DNA from: Yoonia sp.
GTDB taxonomy: Bacteria; Pseudomonadota; Alphaproteobacteria; Rhodobacterales; Rhodobacteraceae
Length of the DNA: 64,000 nt
NCBI RefSeq assembly: GCF_018402175.1
Contig: NZ_JAGYJK010000013.1
Location: 23,484 to 87,483 of the forward strand
Direction: 5' to 3'
Part shown: positions 1 through 8,206 of the stretch, in pieces
Numbering within the stretch: position 1 is the stretch's first letter
Layout of the letters: each line of letters opens with the position of its first letter
Notes under the pieces: model-generated
What the model saw: the letters and a program-made list of their open reading frames with translations, nothing else
Told to the model about the DNA's origin: nothing
The model's database searches: none
Program-made: the position numbers and the translations under genes

Positions 1-78
1 GCCTTGGGGTGATCTTGCGGACCGTAGGGCGATCCGTCAAATCTTTTTTTGAACGGGCGTTCAGTTAATTGGCGGGAC
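1..78. other. Window edge before the fdhA stop
   Basis: This 78-base stretch lies downstream of fdhA. It holds a short T-tract at about 44-50 and no frame that can be assigned. A downstream gene, if any, is outside the window. Confidence 0.3.
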
Positions 79-2844
79 TTACTCCGCCGCGACCTCACTT
101 TGTGCTTTCTCCACCCTGACGGCGGCGAATTTGAACTCGGGGATCTTGCCATAGGGGTCGATGGCGGGGTTGGTCAGGATATTCGCCGCCGCCTCGACAT
201 AGGCGAAGGGGACAAACACCATGTCCGGAGCAACCGCGCGGTCGGACCGCGCCATGATGTCGATGCTGCCGCGCCGCGTGGTCAGGCGGACGATGCCGCC
301 CGGTTCCACGCCCAGCCTGCGCAGGGTCGAGGGATGCAGCGAACAATTCGCCTCGGGTTCCATCGCATCCAGCACGCGCGACCGCCGCGTCATCGACCCC
401 GTGTGCCAATGTTCCAGCTGCCGTCCCGTGGTCATGATCATCGGATAGTCAGCATCGGGGGTCTCGTCGGGTGCGATCACGCTGGCGGGGGTGAATTTGG
501 CGCGGCCATTCTCGCGCGGGAAACCGTCGGCAAAGACGATCGGCTGGCCCGGATCATCGGGCGTCAGCGACGGATAGGTCACCGCGCTCTGCACCTCGAG
601 CCGGTCCCATGTGATATTGGTCAGCGATGCCATGACTTGGGTCATTTCGCCGAACACCTCGGACGGATGCGCATAGGCCCATGGCAGGCCCAGCCGTTTG
701 GCCAGTTCCACGGTGATCCACCAATCCTCGCGCGCGTCACCCGGCGGCGGCACGGCGGGGCGGCCCATCTGGACCTGCCGGTTGGTATTGGTCACGGTGC
801 CGGTCTTTTCGGCGAATGCGCTGGCGGGCAGGATCACATCGGCGAAATTGGCGGTTTCGGTGATGAAAATATCCTGCACCACCAGATGCGACAGCTTGGC
901 CAAGGCCGCGCGGGCATGGTCCACATCGGGGTCTGACATGGCGGGGTTTTCGCCAAGGATATACATGCCGTGGATGTCGCCATCATGCACGGCATCCAAA
1001 ATCTCGGTCACGGTCAGGCCCTTGGTGGCGTCGATCTCGCCATGCTGCCAGACATCCTGAAACGCGGTGCGCACGCCTTGGTCGCCGACGGGTTGGTAAT
1101 CGGGCAAAAACATCGGGATCATGCCCGCATCCGACGCGCCTTGTACGTTGTTCTGCCCGCGCAAAGGATGCAGCCCCGCGCCCGGACGCCCGACCTGCCC
1201 CGTCATCAGCGCGAGCGAGATCAGGCAGCGCGCGTTGTCGGTGCCGTGGATATGCTGGCTGACGCCCATGCCCCAAAAGATCATCGCGGCCTTGGCACCG
1301 GCAAAGGTGCGCGCCACATCACGCAGCGTTTCGGCGTCAATCCCGCAGATACCGGCCATCTTTTCAGGGCTGAAATCGGCCAGATGCGCCTTTTCGGCCT
1401 CCCAATTCTCGGTGTAGGCGGCGATGTATTGCTGGTCGTAAAGCTGTTCCTCGACGATCACATGCATGATCGCGTTCAGCATCGACACATCGGCACCCGG
1501 ACGGAATTGCAGCATATGCGACGCATGCCGTTTCAGCGCCTGCCCGCGCGGGTCCATCACGATCAGCTTGCCGCCGCGTTTGGCGAATTGCTTGAAATAG
1601 GTCGCGGCGACCGGGTGGTTCTCAATCGGGTTGGCGCCGATGACGATGGCAACATCAGAATGTTCGATCTGGTTAAAGGTCGCGGTCACGGCACCGGAGC
1701 CTACATTCTCCATCAAGGCCGCCACCGATGACGCATGGCACAGCCGCGTGCAGTGATCGACGTTGTTGTGGCCGAACCCTTGCCGGATGAGTTTCTGGAA
1801 CAGATAGGCCTCTTCATTCGTACATTTGGCGGACCCGAAACCCGCGACACCCTTGCCCCCAATCGCACGCAACCCGTTTGCGGCGGCGTCCAGTGCTTCG
1901 TCCCATGTCGCCTCGCGGAAATGGGTCTGCCAGTTACCGGGGTCGACGTTCAGCCCCTTGGCGGGCGCATCGGCGCGGCGGATCAAGGGTTTGGTCAGGC
2001 GGTGGGGGTGGTGGATATAGTCGAACCCGAACCGCCCCTTGACGCAAAGCCGCCCCTCATTCGCGGGGCCATTGATGCCTTCGACGAACTTGACCTTGCC
2101 ATCCTTGATCTTGAGGCTGACCTGACAACCGACACCGCAGAACGGGCAGACGCTGGCGACCTCGCGGTCGTAATCGCGGGTATCGCCGTGCTGGTTTTCA
2201 TCCGTCACCGTCGCGGGCAGCAGCGCCCCTGTCGGGCAGGCCTGCACGCATTCGCCGCAGGCGACGCAGGACGACCCGCCCATCGGGTCATCCATGTCGA
2301 ACACCGGATAGGCCGTGCCACCCCGGCCGGCCATGCCGATCACGTCATTGACCTGCACTTCGCGGCAGGCGCGCACGCACAGCCCGCATTGGATACAGGC
2401 ATCAAGGTTCACAGACATCGCGACATGGCTGTCATCCAGCAGCGGGATATGGTCCGCCTTGGCAGGGAAACGGCTGACAGCCACACCTTGCGCGCCTGCC
2501 ATGTCCCACAGGTGGCTGGACCGGTCATGCGCCACGTCTTGCGCGGGCTGGTCGGCGACCAGCAATTCCATCACCATGCGCCGTGCCTGCACCTCGCGCG
2601 GGCCATCAGTGGTGACAACCATGCCGTCGCGCGGTTCGCGGATGCAGGATGCGGCAAGCGTGCGTTCCCCTTCGATGGCGACCATGCAGGCACGGCAATT
2701 GCCGTCGGACCGGTAACCGGGCGCGGGTTTGTGGCACAGATGCGGGATCACCAGACCGCGGCCGTTCGCCACCTCCCAGATCGTCTGGCCGGGGACGGCG
2801 GTGACGGTCACGCCATCAAGGGTAAAGGTGATCTGGTCGGACAT
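79..2844 (-). CDS. fdhA: Formate dehydrogenase alpha subunit (molybdopterin, NAD-linked type)
   Basis: This 921-residue protein should oxidise formate to CO2 at a bis-MGD molybdenum centre in the cytoplasm. Visible in order: an N-terminal [2Fe-2S] domain with Cys 37, 50, 53 and 67; two ferredoxin-like [4Fe-4S] motifs (Cys 150/153/156/160 and 193/196/199/203); the catalytic-domain cluster CPFCGVGC from 233 with Cys267; and the active-site Cys369-His370 (CH, so cysteine in place of selenocysteine). The C-terminal molybdopterin dinucleotide-binding domain is complete. The region where FdsA/NuoG proteins carry a His-Cys3 cluster (about 98-116) aligns but lacks its cysteines. The beta and gamma (diaphorase) subunits are not upstream, where YggT lies; downstream partners would be outside the window. 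Confidence 0.93.
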   Translation of the reverse strand: MSDQITFTLDGVTVTAVPGQTIWEVANGRGLVIPHLCHKPAPGYRSDGNCRACMVAIEGERTLAASCIREPRDGMVVTTDGPREVQARRMVMELLVADQPAQDVAHDRSSHLWDMAGAQGVAVSRFPAKADHIPLLDDSHVAMSVNLDACIQCGLCVRACREVQVNDVIGMAGRGGTAYPVFDMDDPMGGSSCVACGECVQACPTGALLPATVTDENQHGDTRDYDREVASVCPFCGVGCQVSLKIKDGKVKFVEGINGPANEGRLCVKGRFGFDYIHHPHRLTKPLIRRADAPAKGLNVDPGNWQTHFREATWDEALDAAANGLRAIGGKGVAGFGSAKCTNEEAYLFQKLIRQGFGHNNVDHCTRLCHASSVAALMENVGSGAVTATFNQIEHSDVAIVIGANPIENHPVAATYFKQFAKRGGKLIVMDPRGQALKRHASHMLQFRPGADVSMLNAIMHVIVEEQLYDQQYIAAYTENWEAEKAHLADFSPEKMAGICGIDAETLRDVARTFAGAKAAMIFWGMGVSQHIHGTDNARCLISLALMTGQVGRPGAGLHPLRGQNNVQGASDAGMIPMFLPDYQPVGDQGVRTAFQDVWQHGEIDATKGLTVTEILDAVHDGDIHGMYILGENPAMSDPDVDHARAALAKLSHLVVQDIFITETANFADVILPASAFAEKTGTVTNTNRQVQMGRPAVPPPGDAREDWWITVELAKRLGLPWAYAHPSEVFGEMTQVMASLTNITWDRLEVQSAVTYPSLTPDDPGQPIVFADGFPRENGRAKFTPASVIAPDETPDADYPMIMTTGRQLEHWHTGSMTRRSRVLDAMEPEANCSLHPSTLRRLGVEPGGIVRLTTRRGSIDIMARSDRAVAPDMVFVPFAYVEAAANILTNPAIDPYGKIPEFKFAAVRVEKAQSEVAAE

Positions 2845-2985
2845 TGCATCGCTCCGCTTGGCTTAGCCTGACTAGACCACGGCTACCGCGATGCGGAAAG
2901 GTCAGGCGCGACCGCCAGCGGCATTTTTGCGCCATGCCGTTCGTCGTGGCGTCAGATACAACACGGCGCAGCCAAGGCCCTGCAA

Positions 2986-3273
2986 TCAGACAAAGGCGCC
3001 GATATTGTTGATCAGGAAGATGCGCAGGATTTCCAGACCGACCAGCACGATCACCGGAGCCAGGTCAATACCACCCATGTTGGGCATCATGCGGCGGACC
3101 GGGCCATAGATCGGGTCAAGCACCCGTTCGAGCGTGTACCACACCTGCCCCACGAATTGCTGACGCACGTTCAGAACCTCGAACCGGATCAGCCAGCTCA
3201 TGATGAAATGCGCAATGACGAAAAACCGCACGATGCCGATGATCACGAGCAAGGCCTGTATGATGGTAAGCAT
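2986..3273 (-). CDS. YggT family membrane protein
   Basis: A 95-residue integral membrane protein of the YggT family, which has two hydrophobic segments and occurs near cell-division or osmotic-stress genes in other bacteria; its biochemical role is not established. Two hydrophobic stretches (about 3-30 and 70-92) flank a polar loop with the family-typical segment ERVLDPIYGPVRRMMP. The start at 3273 begins MLTIIQALLV and fits the family; the open frame runs further upstream, but that extension is polar and unlike the family. It lies 141 bases upstream of fdhA on the same strand. Confidence 0.88.
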   Translation of the reverse strand: MLTIIQALLVIIGIVRFFVIAHFIMSWLIRFEVLNVRQQFVGQVWYTLERVLDPIYGPVRRMMPNMGGIDLAPVIVLVGLEILRIFLINNIGAFV

Positions 3274-3359
3274 GAAAAGATCGCCCTTTTGAAACTGTCG
3301 TATTGACCTAAGCGGTTCAGCCTTGTCCGACAAGCCCAAGGTTGCCCCAAGGTCAAAAT

Positions 3360-3373
3360 TGACGTTAACGTCA
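3360..3373. promoter_or_regulatory. 14-bp perfect palindrome, candidate LiuR-type operator
   Basis: TGACGTTAACGTCA is a perfect palindrome 38 bases before the thioesterase start, in the divergent region between YggT and the thioesterase. It resembles MerR-family LiuR operators (TTnACGTnnACGTnAA type) seen before acyl-CoA genes in proteobacteria. The regulator assignment is an inference from this resemblance and from the acyl-CoA nature of the next gene. Confidence 0.35.
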
Positions 3374-3411
3374 GGTGGGATCACTTTGCGCCCAGCAGCA
3401 AAAGGCGTCGC

Positions 3412-3957
3412 ATGTATCCGGTTATCCGCACACTCAAGGAAATCATCCTCAACCGGCGCAGGCCCGCACTTGGGCCGATGGAGGCGCATGTGTCATGGCA
3501 CCGCTGCTGGCCGCAGGATATCGACGTTTATCTCGAGATGAACAACGGCCGTATCCTGACGATCATGGATCTGGGGCGCACCGGGCTGGGTATCCGCACC
3601 GGTCTGGTGGCCGCGTTGCAGCGCAATGGCTGGGGGCTGACGATGGCGGGGGCATCTGTGCGCTATCGCAAACGGATCAGGCCATTCATCCGGTTCCGCA
3701 TGGTCAGCAAATGCATCGGCTGGGATGACAAGTTCATCTATCTGGACCAATCCATCTGGATCGGACAGGATTGTGCCGCCCAGATCCTGTACCGGTCCGC
3801 CGCGACGGACAGGAACGGGATCGTCAAACCTGAACGGCTTCTGGCGGAAATGGGCATGAGTGATCGGCAGCCACGCCTGCCCGACTGGGTGCAAGGCTGG
3901 ATCGACGCCGACCGTGCGCGCCCATGGCCGCCGGTCGATCACGGCGCACAACCTTAA
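3412..3957 (+). CDS. Acyl-CoA thioesterase-like hotdog-fold protein
   Basis: A 181-residue single-domain protein of the 4HBT/THEM6-like hotdog family, expected to hydrolyse an acyl thioester in the cytoplasm. The diagnostic stretch is WPQDIDVYLEMNNGRILTIM (about 33-52), in which the Asp and Asn-Asn-Gly form the active-site helix region; the segment VRYRKRIRPF follows, as in the family. There is no signal peptide. The substrate cannot be read from sequence. It stands alone between the divergent yggT and the next same-strand gene (65 bases), with a palindrome in its promoter region. Confidence 0.75.
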   Translation: MYPVIRTLKEIILNRRRPALGPMEAHVSWHRCWPQDIDVYLEMNNGRILTIMDLGRTGLGIRTGLVAALQRNGWGLTMAGASVRYRKRIRPFIRFRMVSKCIGWDDKFIYLDQSIWIGQDCAAQILYRSAATDRNGIVKPERLLAEMGMSDRQPRLPDWVQGWIDADRARPWPPVDHGAQP

Positions 3958-4022
3958 AGCTTGTCTTGCAAGCGACATGATTTGCAGTGTCTAGTCCCCG
4001 AAAGGGATAGCAGAGGCAGGTC

Positions 4023-5396
4023 ATGGCAGTCAGCAAGAAGCGGATCTGGGGATGGATGGCGTTCGACTGGGCGTCGCAGCCGTTTTACACGCTTGGCCTG
4101 ACCTTCATCTTTGGCCCCTATTTCGCCGTCGTCGCCGCGCAATATTACCTTGGTTCTGGGCTGGAAGAATCTGCTGCAAATGCCCGTGCGCAATGGATCT
4201 GGTCCGCTGGCCAGACCGTCGCGGGGTTGCTGATTGCCTTCAGCGCGCCGTTTCTGGGGGCCTTTGCTGACCGGTCGGGGCGCAAAATGCCGTGGATCGC
4301 CTTTTTCTCGGTCGTCTATGTGGTGACAACATGGATGCTTTGGGGTCTGACGCCGGATGGCGGATCGCTGATCCTGATCCTGGTCCTGTTCTATATCGGC
4401 TTTATCGCAGCAGAAAGCGCGCTGAACTTTGTCAATGCGATCCTGCCATCTTTGGGCAATGACCGCGAGGTCGGGCGCATTTCGGGGTCGGGTGCGGCCT
4501 TTGGCTATTGGGGCGGGGTGGTGTCGCTGTTCGTGATGCTGCTGTTGCTGGCGGAGAACGATCAGGGGGTTACCTTGCTCGGCAATGCGCCGTTGTTCGG
4601 GCTGGACCCTGACCTGCGCGAAGGCACACGGGCGGTCGGGCCGTTCATCGCGATCTGGTATGTGATCTTTATCATCCCGTTCTTTTTGTATGTCCGCGAC
4701 GACCGCCATGCGATCCGTCAATCCACCAACCTGCGCGCCGTGACGGGCGAATTGATCGACACGCTGCGATCCGTGGTGAAACGCAAAAGCCTGTTCAACT
4801 TTCTGTTGGGGTCGATGTTCTATCGGGACGCGCTGAATGCGGTCTATGCCTTTGGCGGGGTCTATGCGGCACTTGTGCTGGAATGGCAGACGATGCAGAT
4901 CGGCGTCTTTGGCATCATCGCGGCCATCGCGGCGGCGATCGTGACATGGCTGGGCGGTCTGGGCGATGCGCGCTATGGCCCGAAACCCGTGATCACCGCC
5001 TGCGTCTGGGTGCTGATCGGCGTGTCCGTCATCATCGTCGGCATGTCGCGGCAGGCGATGTTTGGCATCCCGCTGCCCCAAGGATCCCCGATCCCCGATC
5101 TGGTGTTCTATTTCTGCGGCGTCTGCATCGGCGGGGCGGGTGGCGCGCTATATTCCGCATCGCGGTCGATGATGGTGCGGCACACCCATCCCGATCGTCC
5201 CGCCGAGGCGTTTGGCCTGTTCGCCCTGACCGGCAAGGCGACGGCATTCCTCGCCCCCGCGCTGATCACGATTTTCACAATCATGACCGGCAGCAACCAA
5301 TTGGGTTTCCTGCCGATCATCTTTCTTTTTGTGATCGGGCTTTACTTGCTACGGTCTGTCAACAAGAACGGAGATCGTGACGCATGGTCCGCCTGA
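4023..5396 (+). CDS. MFS transporter, UMF1 (Atg22-like) family
   Basis: A 457-residue inner-membrane protein with about twelve hydrophobic segments. The N-terminus WGWMAFDWASQPFYTLGLTF and the SGSGAAFGYWGG segment are typical of UMF1/Atg22-like major facilitator proteins, which include amino-acid or vacuolar effluxers. The bacterial substrates are mostly unknown and cannot be inferred here. The start has an upstream purine-rich stretch (AGAGGCAGGTC). The last 13 bases overlap mepA, which suggests translational coupling with the murein endopeptidase. A permease of cell-wall fragments is therefore conceivable, but that is only context. Confidence 0.85.
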   Translation: MAVSKKRIWGWMAFDWASQPFYTLGLTFIFGPYFAVVAAQYYLGSGLEESAANARAQWIWSAGQTVAGLLIAFSAPFLGAFADRSGRKMPWIAFFSVVYVVTTWMLWGLTPDGGSLILILVLFYIGFIAAESALNFVNAILPSLGNDREVGRISGSGAAFGYWGGVVSLFVMLLLLAENDQGVTLLGNAPLFGLDPDLREGTRAVGPFIAIWYVIFIIPFFLYVRDDRHAIRQSTNLRAVTGELIDTLRSVVKRKSLFNFLLGSMFYRDALNAVYAFGGVYAALVLEWQTMQIGVFGIIAAIAAAIVTWLGGLGDARYGPKPVITACVWVLIGVSVIIVGMSRQAMFGIPLPQGSPIPDLVFYFCGVCIGGAGGALYSASRSMMVRHTHPDRPAEAFGLFALTGKATAFLAPALITIFTIMTGSNQLGFLPIIFLFVIGLYLLRSVNKNGDRDAWSA

Positions 5397-6280
5397 CCGC
5401 AGCACTCATCCTGAGCATGGGGCTGGCCGCTTGCCAGCAGGATACACCACGGATCGCAGTGACGCAGAATGCAGGCGACACCCGCGTGGCAAAGGTGTTG
5501 TTCGGCGCGGCCCCGCGCCCGACCGCGCAATCGCCCGCTGCTTTGGGCGGCTACGCACAAGGCTGTCAGGCCGGCGCAGTCGCCTTGCCTGAAACCGGCC
5601 CGACATGGCAGGCAATGCGCCTGTCGCGCAACCGCAACTGGGCGCAGCCGGTCACCGTAGAATATATACAGGACCTCAGCCGGTTTGCCGCGACCTTGCC
5701 GGGGTGGAACGGCATCTATGTCGGCGACCTGAGCCAACCACGCGGCGGGCCGATGCTGACGGGCCATGCCAGCCACCAGACCGGGCTTGACGCCGATATC
5801 TGGATGCTGCCCGCCACACGGCTGGACCTGTCGCGCGCCGAGCGCGAGGCGATTTCGTCGATCTCGATGCGGCGGGCCAACGGCGCCTATGTCAACACCG
5901 ACTGGACCCCGCAGCACGAGGCGCTGATCCGCGCCGCAGCATCCGACCCGCGCACGGCGCGGATTTTTGTCTTTCCAGGGGCCAAGGTCGCAATGTGCCA
6001 GAATGCGACAGGCGACCGCAGCTGGCTGAACAAGGTCCGGCCTTGGTACGGGCATCATTACCATTTCCACGTGCGGCTAAACTGCCCCGCAGGGGACGCA
6101 ACCTGCGTCGATCAGGCCCCGCCGCCAGCCGGTGACGGCTGCGCCGAAGCACAGGATTGGGTGAACACCATCCTGAACCCGCCACCGCCTGACCCGACAG
6201 CACCGCCTGCCCTGCCACGGGGTGAATTGACGATGGCAAGCCTGCCGGGCCAATGCCTTGGCGTGCTGAACGCCAACTGA
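5384..6280 (+). CDS. mepA: Penicillin-insensitive murein DD-endopeptidase
   Basis: A 298-residue periplasmic LAS-type zinc peptidase that cleaves D-alanyl-meso-diaminopimelate cross-links in peptidoglycan. Metal and catalytic motifs are intact: GHASHQTGLDADIW (His128, His131, Asp136) and WYGHHYHFHVRL (His224, 225, 227, 229). A short signal with lipobox LAAC, lipidated Cys17, predicts a lipoprotein; classical enterobacterial MepA is soluble, so membrane anchoring is a notable variant. C-terminal cysteines around 234-241 probably form disulfides. It overlaps the upstream MFS gene by 13 bases. Confidence 0.93.
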   Translation: MVRLTAALILSMGLAACQQDTPRIAVTQNAGDTRVAKVLFGAAPRPTAQSPAALGGYAQGCQAGAVALPETGPTWQAMRLSRNRNWAQPVTVEYIQDLSRFAATLPGWNGIYVGDLSQPRGGPMLTGHASHQTGLDADIWMLPATRLDLSRAEREAISSISMRRANGAYVNTDWTPQHEALIRAAASDPRTARIFVFPGAKVAMCQNATGDRSWLNKVRPWYGHHYHFHVRLNCPAGDATCVDQAPPPAGDGCAEAQDWVNTILNPPPPDPTAPPALPRGELTMASLPGQCLGVLNAN

Positions 6281-6353
6281 TCTGCGTAAAGCGATCTTAA
6301 CCCTGCCAGACTATGGTCGGCTATGACGCCCGCCCCAATGAAATGATCCCGCC

Positions 6354-7205
6354 TTGCGCCTGACCGCACTATTGCCCGCCCTCTGGTTCGCCCTTCCCGC
6401 CCAGTCAGAACCTGTCTTGATCGGCAGCCATGTCTGGGTTCTGGATGATCCACGCTTTGGCGGCTTTTCCGCGATTGAAGTATCAGATGATGGGGACAGT
6501 TTCCTCGCTCTGAGCGACCGCGCCGTGTTTGTCAGCGGGCAGTTTGCACGGTCTGGCGACCAGATCGCCGGTATCACGGCAGGCCCCATCGTCACGATGT
6601 CAGGCCCCGGCGGGCGCGCCCTGACCCGCGCGGAAAGTGACAGTGAGGGGCTGGCCATCGGGGCCGACGGGACGATCTATGTGTCCTATGAATGGACGCA
6701 TGGCATCCGCAGCTTTGCCGCAATTGACGCACCCGGGTCCGATCTGATGACGACGCCCGCGTTTGACGGGATGCAGACCAATGCATCGCTGGAAGCCTTG
6801 GCCATCGACAGCGATGGCACGCTTTATACCATCCCCGAACGGTCTGGTGGCGCGACGCAGCCATTCCCCGTTTTCCGGCTGCGCAATGGTATTTGGGACC
6901 AGCCGTTCAGCATCCCGCGGCGGGGTGCCTTTCTGGTCGCAGGCGCGGATATCGGGCCAGACGGGCGATTATATGTGCTGGAACGGGATTTTCTTGGCAT
7001 CGGGTTTCGCAGCCGGGTCCGGCGTTTCGATCTGACCGGCGGGAACGAACAGGTCCTGTTGGAAACGCGGCTGCGCCAGCACGATAACCTGGAAGGCATC
7101 AGCATCTGGCAGGACGCACAGGGACTGCGGATGACCCTGATCTCGGACGACAATTACCGCGCCTTTCAACGGACCGAGATCGTGGAATACCGGTTGACGG
7201 ACTGA
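6354..7205 (+). CDS. Esterase-like activity of phytase family protein
   Basis: A 283-residue probably exported beta-propeller of the phytase-like family (PF13449), with an N-terminal hydrophobic signal ending near residues 16-18 (ALPAQSEP). Repeating blade motifs are seen ([20 protein letters not shown] near the start; [43 protein letters not shown]). The enzymatic role of the family is poorly defined; phosphoesterase activity is inferred from the fold. The only in-frame start near the signal is TTG at 6354, without a strong ribosome binding site, so the start is uncertain. It follows mepA by 73 bases on the same strand. Confidence 0.8.
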   Translation: MRLTALLPALWFALPAQSEPVLIGSHVWVLDDPRFGGFSAIEVSDDGDSFLALSDRAVFVSGQFARSGDQIAGITAGPIVTMSGPGGRALTRAESDSEGLAIGADGTIYVSYEWTHGIRSFAAIDAPGSDLMTTPAFDGMQTNASLEALAIDSDGTLYTIPERSGGATQPFPVFRLRNGIWDQPFSIPRRGAFLVAGADIGPDGRLYVLERDFLGIGFRSRVRRFDLTGGNEQVLLETRLRQHDNLEGISIWQDAQGLRMTLISDDNYRAFQRTEIVEYRLTD

Positions 7206-7278
7206 CGGGCGGGCGTTAGGTCGCGCTGTCCCCTGTGGGGGCCAAGTGCCGCACCCTTGTCAAAACGGAAACATTCAA

Positions 7279-7920
7279 ATGACACGCATCCTTCCCGGCG
7301 TTATCGCCATGGCCGCCATCGTCGTGGCCTCCAATATCCTTGTGCAATTCCTGATCCTCGACGGTCTGTTGACCTGGGGGGCATTCACCTATCCGCTGGC
7401 CTTCCTCGTCACCGACGTGATGAACCGCGTCTACGGCACGCAAGCCGCGCGCAAGGTCGTGTTCGCGGGGCTGGTCGTCGGGATTGTCTGTAGCCTGATC
7501 GGCAGCCAGATCATGCTGCAAGGCGACGGATACGAATTCCCCGCGGTTGCATTGCGCGTCGCCATCGGGTCGGCGACTGCGTTTGCCGTGGCGCAGATGC
7601 TGGACATTGCCGTGTTCAACCGGCTGCGCGACGGGTCGTGGTGGAAAGCGCCCTTGGGCAGCACGCTGGTCGGGTCCACTGTGGATACGGTGATCTTTTT
7701 CTCCATCGCGTTTTCGGCGGCCTTCAACGGGCTGTCGGCAGCTGCGGCAGATGAAATCATCTGGGCGCAGGATGCCGTGCCGTTCCTGAACGCAGGGCCG
7801 CTGGTGCCGCTGTGGGTCTCGCTCGCCGTGGCGGATTGGGGGGTCAAGCTGACCATCGCACTGCTGGCCCTGTTGCCATTCCGCCTGATTGTTGGGCGAA
7901 TGCAGCGGGCGCAAATATAA
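7279..7920 (+). CDS. yhhQ: VUT family queuosine precursor transporter
   Basis: A 213-residue inner-membrane protein with about six hydrophobic helices, of the YhhQ/VUT family that imports 7-cyano-7-deazaguanine or related queuosine precursors. Family hallmarks are the early Asn of VVASNILVQF and the segment TYPLAFLVTDVMNRVYG (about 37-53), with later WWKAPLGSTLVGSTVDTVIF. Start at 7279 (MTRILPG); the frame is open 33 bases further upstream but that sequence is not hydrophobic. No preQ1 riboswitch is recognisable upstream. It is followed by two inverted repeats and a small leader-like transcript. Confidence 0.88.
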   Translation: MTRILPGVIAMAAIVVASNILVQFLILDGLLTWGAFTYPLAFLVTDVMNRVYGTQAARKVVFAGLVVGIVCSLIGSQIMLQGDGYEFPAVALRVAIGSATAFAVAQMLDIAVFNRLRDGSWWKAPLGSTLVGSTVDTVIFFSIAFSAAFNGLSAAAADEIIWAQDAVPFLNAGPLVPLWVSLAVADWGVKLTIALLALLPFRLIVGRMQRAQI

Positions 7921-7931
7921 ACGCGAGTGGT

Positions 7932-7956
7932 GGTATATTTTTACTTGAAATATACC
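7932..7956. repeat. Inverted repeat with 9-bp arms
   Basis: GGTATATTT, seven spacer bases, AAATATACC: perfect arms just after the yhhQ stop. It is AT-rich in an otherwise GC-rich region and has no T-tract, so it looks more like an operator or promoter element than a terminator. A second inverted repeat follows at once. Confidence 0.6.
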
Positions 7957-7958
7957 AA

Positions 7959-7978
7959 ATCTGTGCGACTCTACAGAT
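7959..7978. repeat. Inverted repeat with 6-bp arms
   Basis: ATCTGT, eight spacer bases, ACAGAT. It lies between the 9-bp inverted repeat and the perfect Shine-Dalgarno at 7991, where a promoter or operator for the small transcript would be expected. The function is inferred from position only. Confidence 0.45.
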
Positions 7979-8013
7979 ATCGAAACATTTGAAAGGAGGT
8001 GATCCAGTGCATC

Positions 8014-8079
8014 ATGAAGTTCTGGAGACGTGTGGCGGGACAACTTGGGGGGCGCGCAGCTAAGGCAGCCCTTGGCTGA
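8014..8079 (+). CDS. Putative 21-residue basic small protein
   Basis: ATG at 8014 opens a 21-residue frame, MKFWRRVAGQLGG followed by RAAKAALG, which is basic and amphipathic. The distance from GGAGG (7995-7999) is 14 bases, longer than usual. An alternative GTG at 8007 has the ideal 7-base spacing but a different frame and gives an 18-residue peptide beginning MHHEVLETCGG and ending at 8063. Either or both may be translated. No homology is claimed; the strong ribosome binding site is the main support. Confidence 0.4.
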   Translation: MKFWRRVAGQLGGRAAKAALG

Positions 8080-8127
8080 ATTAACCCCAAGGTGGAGATC
8101 CTAACCGACCCACCTCCGACATTCAGG

Positions 8128-8160
8128 AAAGGGCTATCCCAACGCGGGGTAGCCCTTTTT
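8128..8160 (+). terminator. Intrinsic terminator
   Basis: AAAGGGCTA-TCCC, a short loop, then GGGG-TAGCCCTTT followed by T residues. The stem is about 13 bp with one G-T wobble. It terminates the small transcript before arfB. Confidence 0.85.
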
Positions 8161-8169
8161 GACTTTGAG

Positions 8170-8204
8170 GCCTCCGGCGGGAGTATTTCGAACAAAGCGA
8201 GGCG
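8170..8204 (+). repeat. Dispersed repeat copy 1 (CCTCCGGCGGGAGTATTT family)
   Basis: GCCTCCGGCGGGAGTATTT followed by an AACAAAGCGAG tail. The same element occurs inverted at 48593-48624 and, as a variant, at 56190-56208. Its 3' tail supplies the GAGG just before the arfB start. Confidence 0.7.
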
Positions 8205-8206
8205 AG

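Larger units (their letters stand above)
7991..8160 (+). ncRNA. Small leader-like transcript with perfect Shine-Dalgarno and internal anti-SD
   Basis: Bases 7991-8006 (GAAAGGAGGTGATCCA) are a 16-base perfect complement of the 16S rRNA 3' end. A CACCTCC sequence at 8111-8117 is identical to the anti-Shine-Dalgarno and could pair with GGAGGTG at 7996. CCACCT at 8110-8115 can instead pair with AGGTGG at 8090-8095. A strong intrinsic terminator closes the unit at 8128-8160. Together this looks like an independent short transcript with two mutually exclusive foldings. No known RNA family was recognised. Its 5' end is not defined by the sequence. Confidence 0.45.

Noticed and set aside
49-2871. Long plus-strand open frames opposite fdhA (295, 253 and 378 residues)
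   Set aside because: They are high-GC antisense frames over a clearly coding minus-strand gene, with no recognisable domains.
3954-5081. 375-residue frame opposite the MFS transporter
   Set aside because: Composition is His/Arg/Gln-rich antisense noise and it overlaps a confident membrane protein gene.
7206-7278. A preQ1 riboswitch upstream of yhhQ
   Set aside because: The 73-base gap contains no pseudoknot-like pattern or A-rich tail matching known preQ1 classes.
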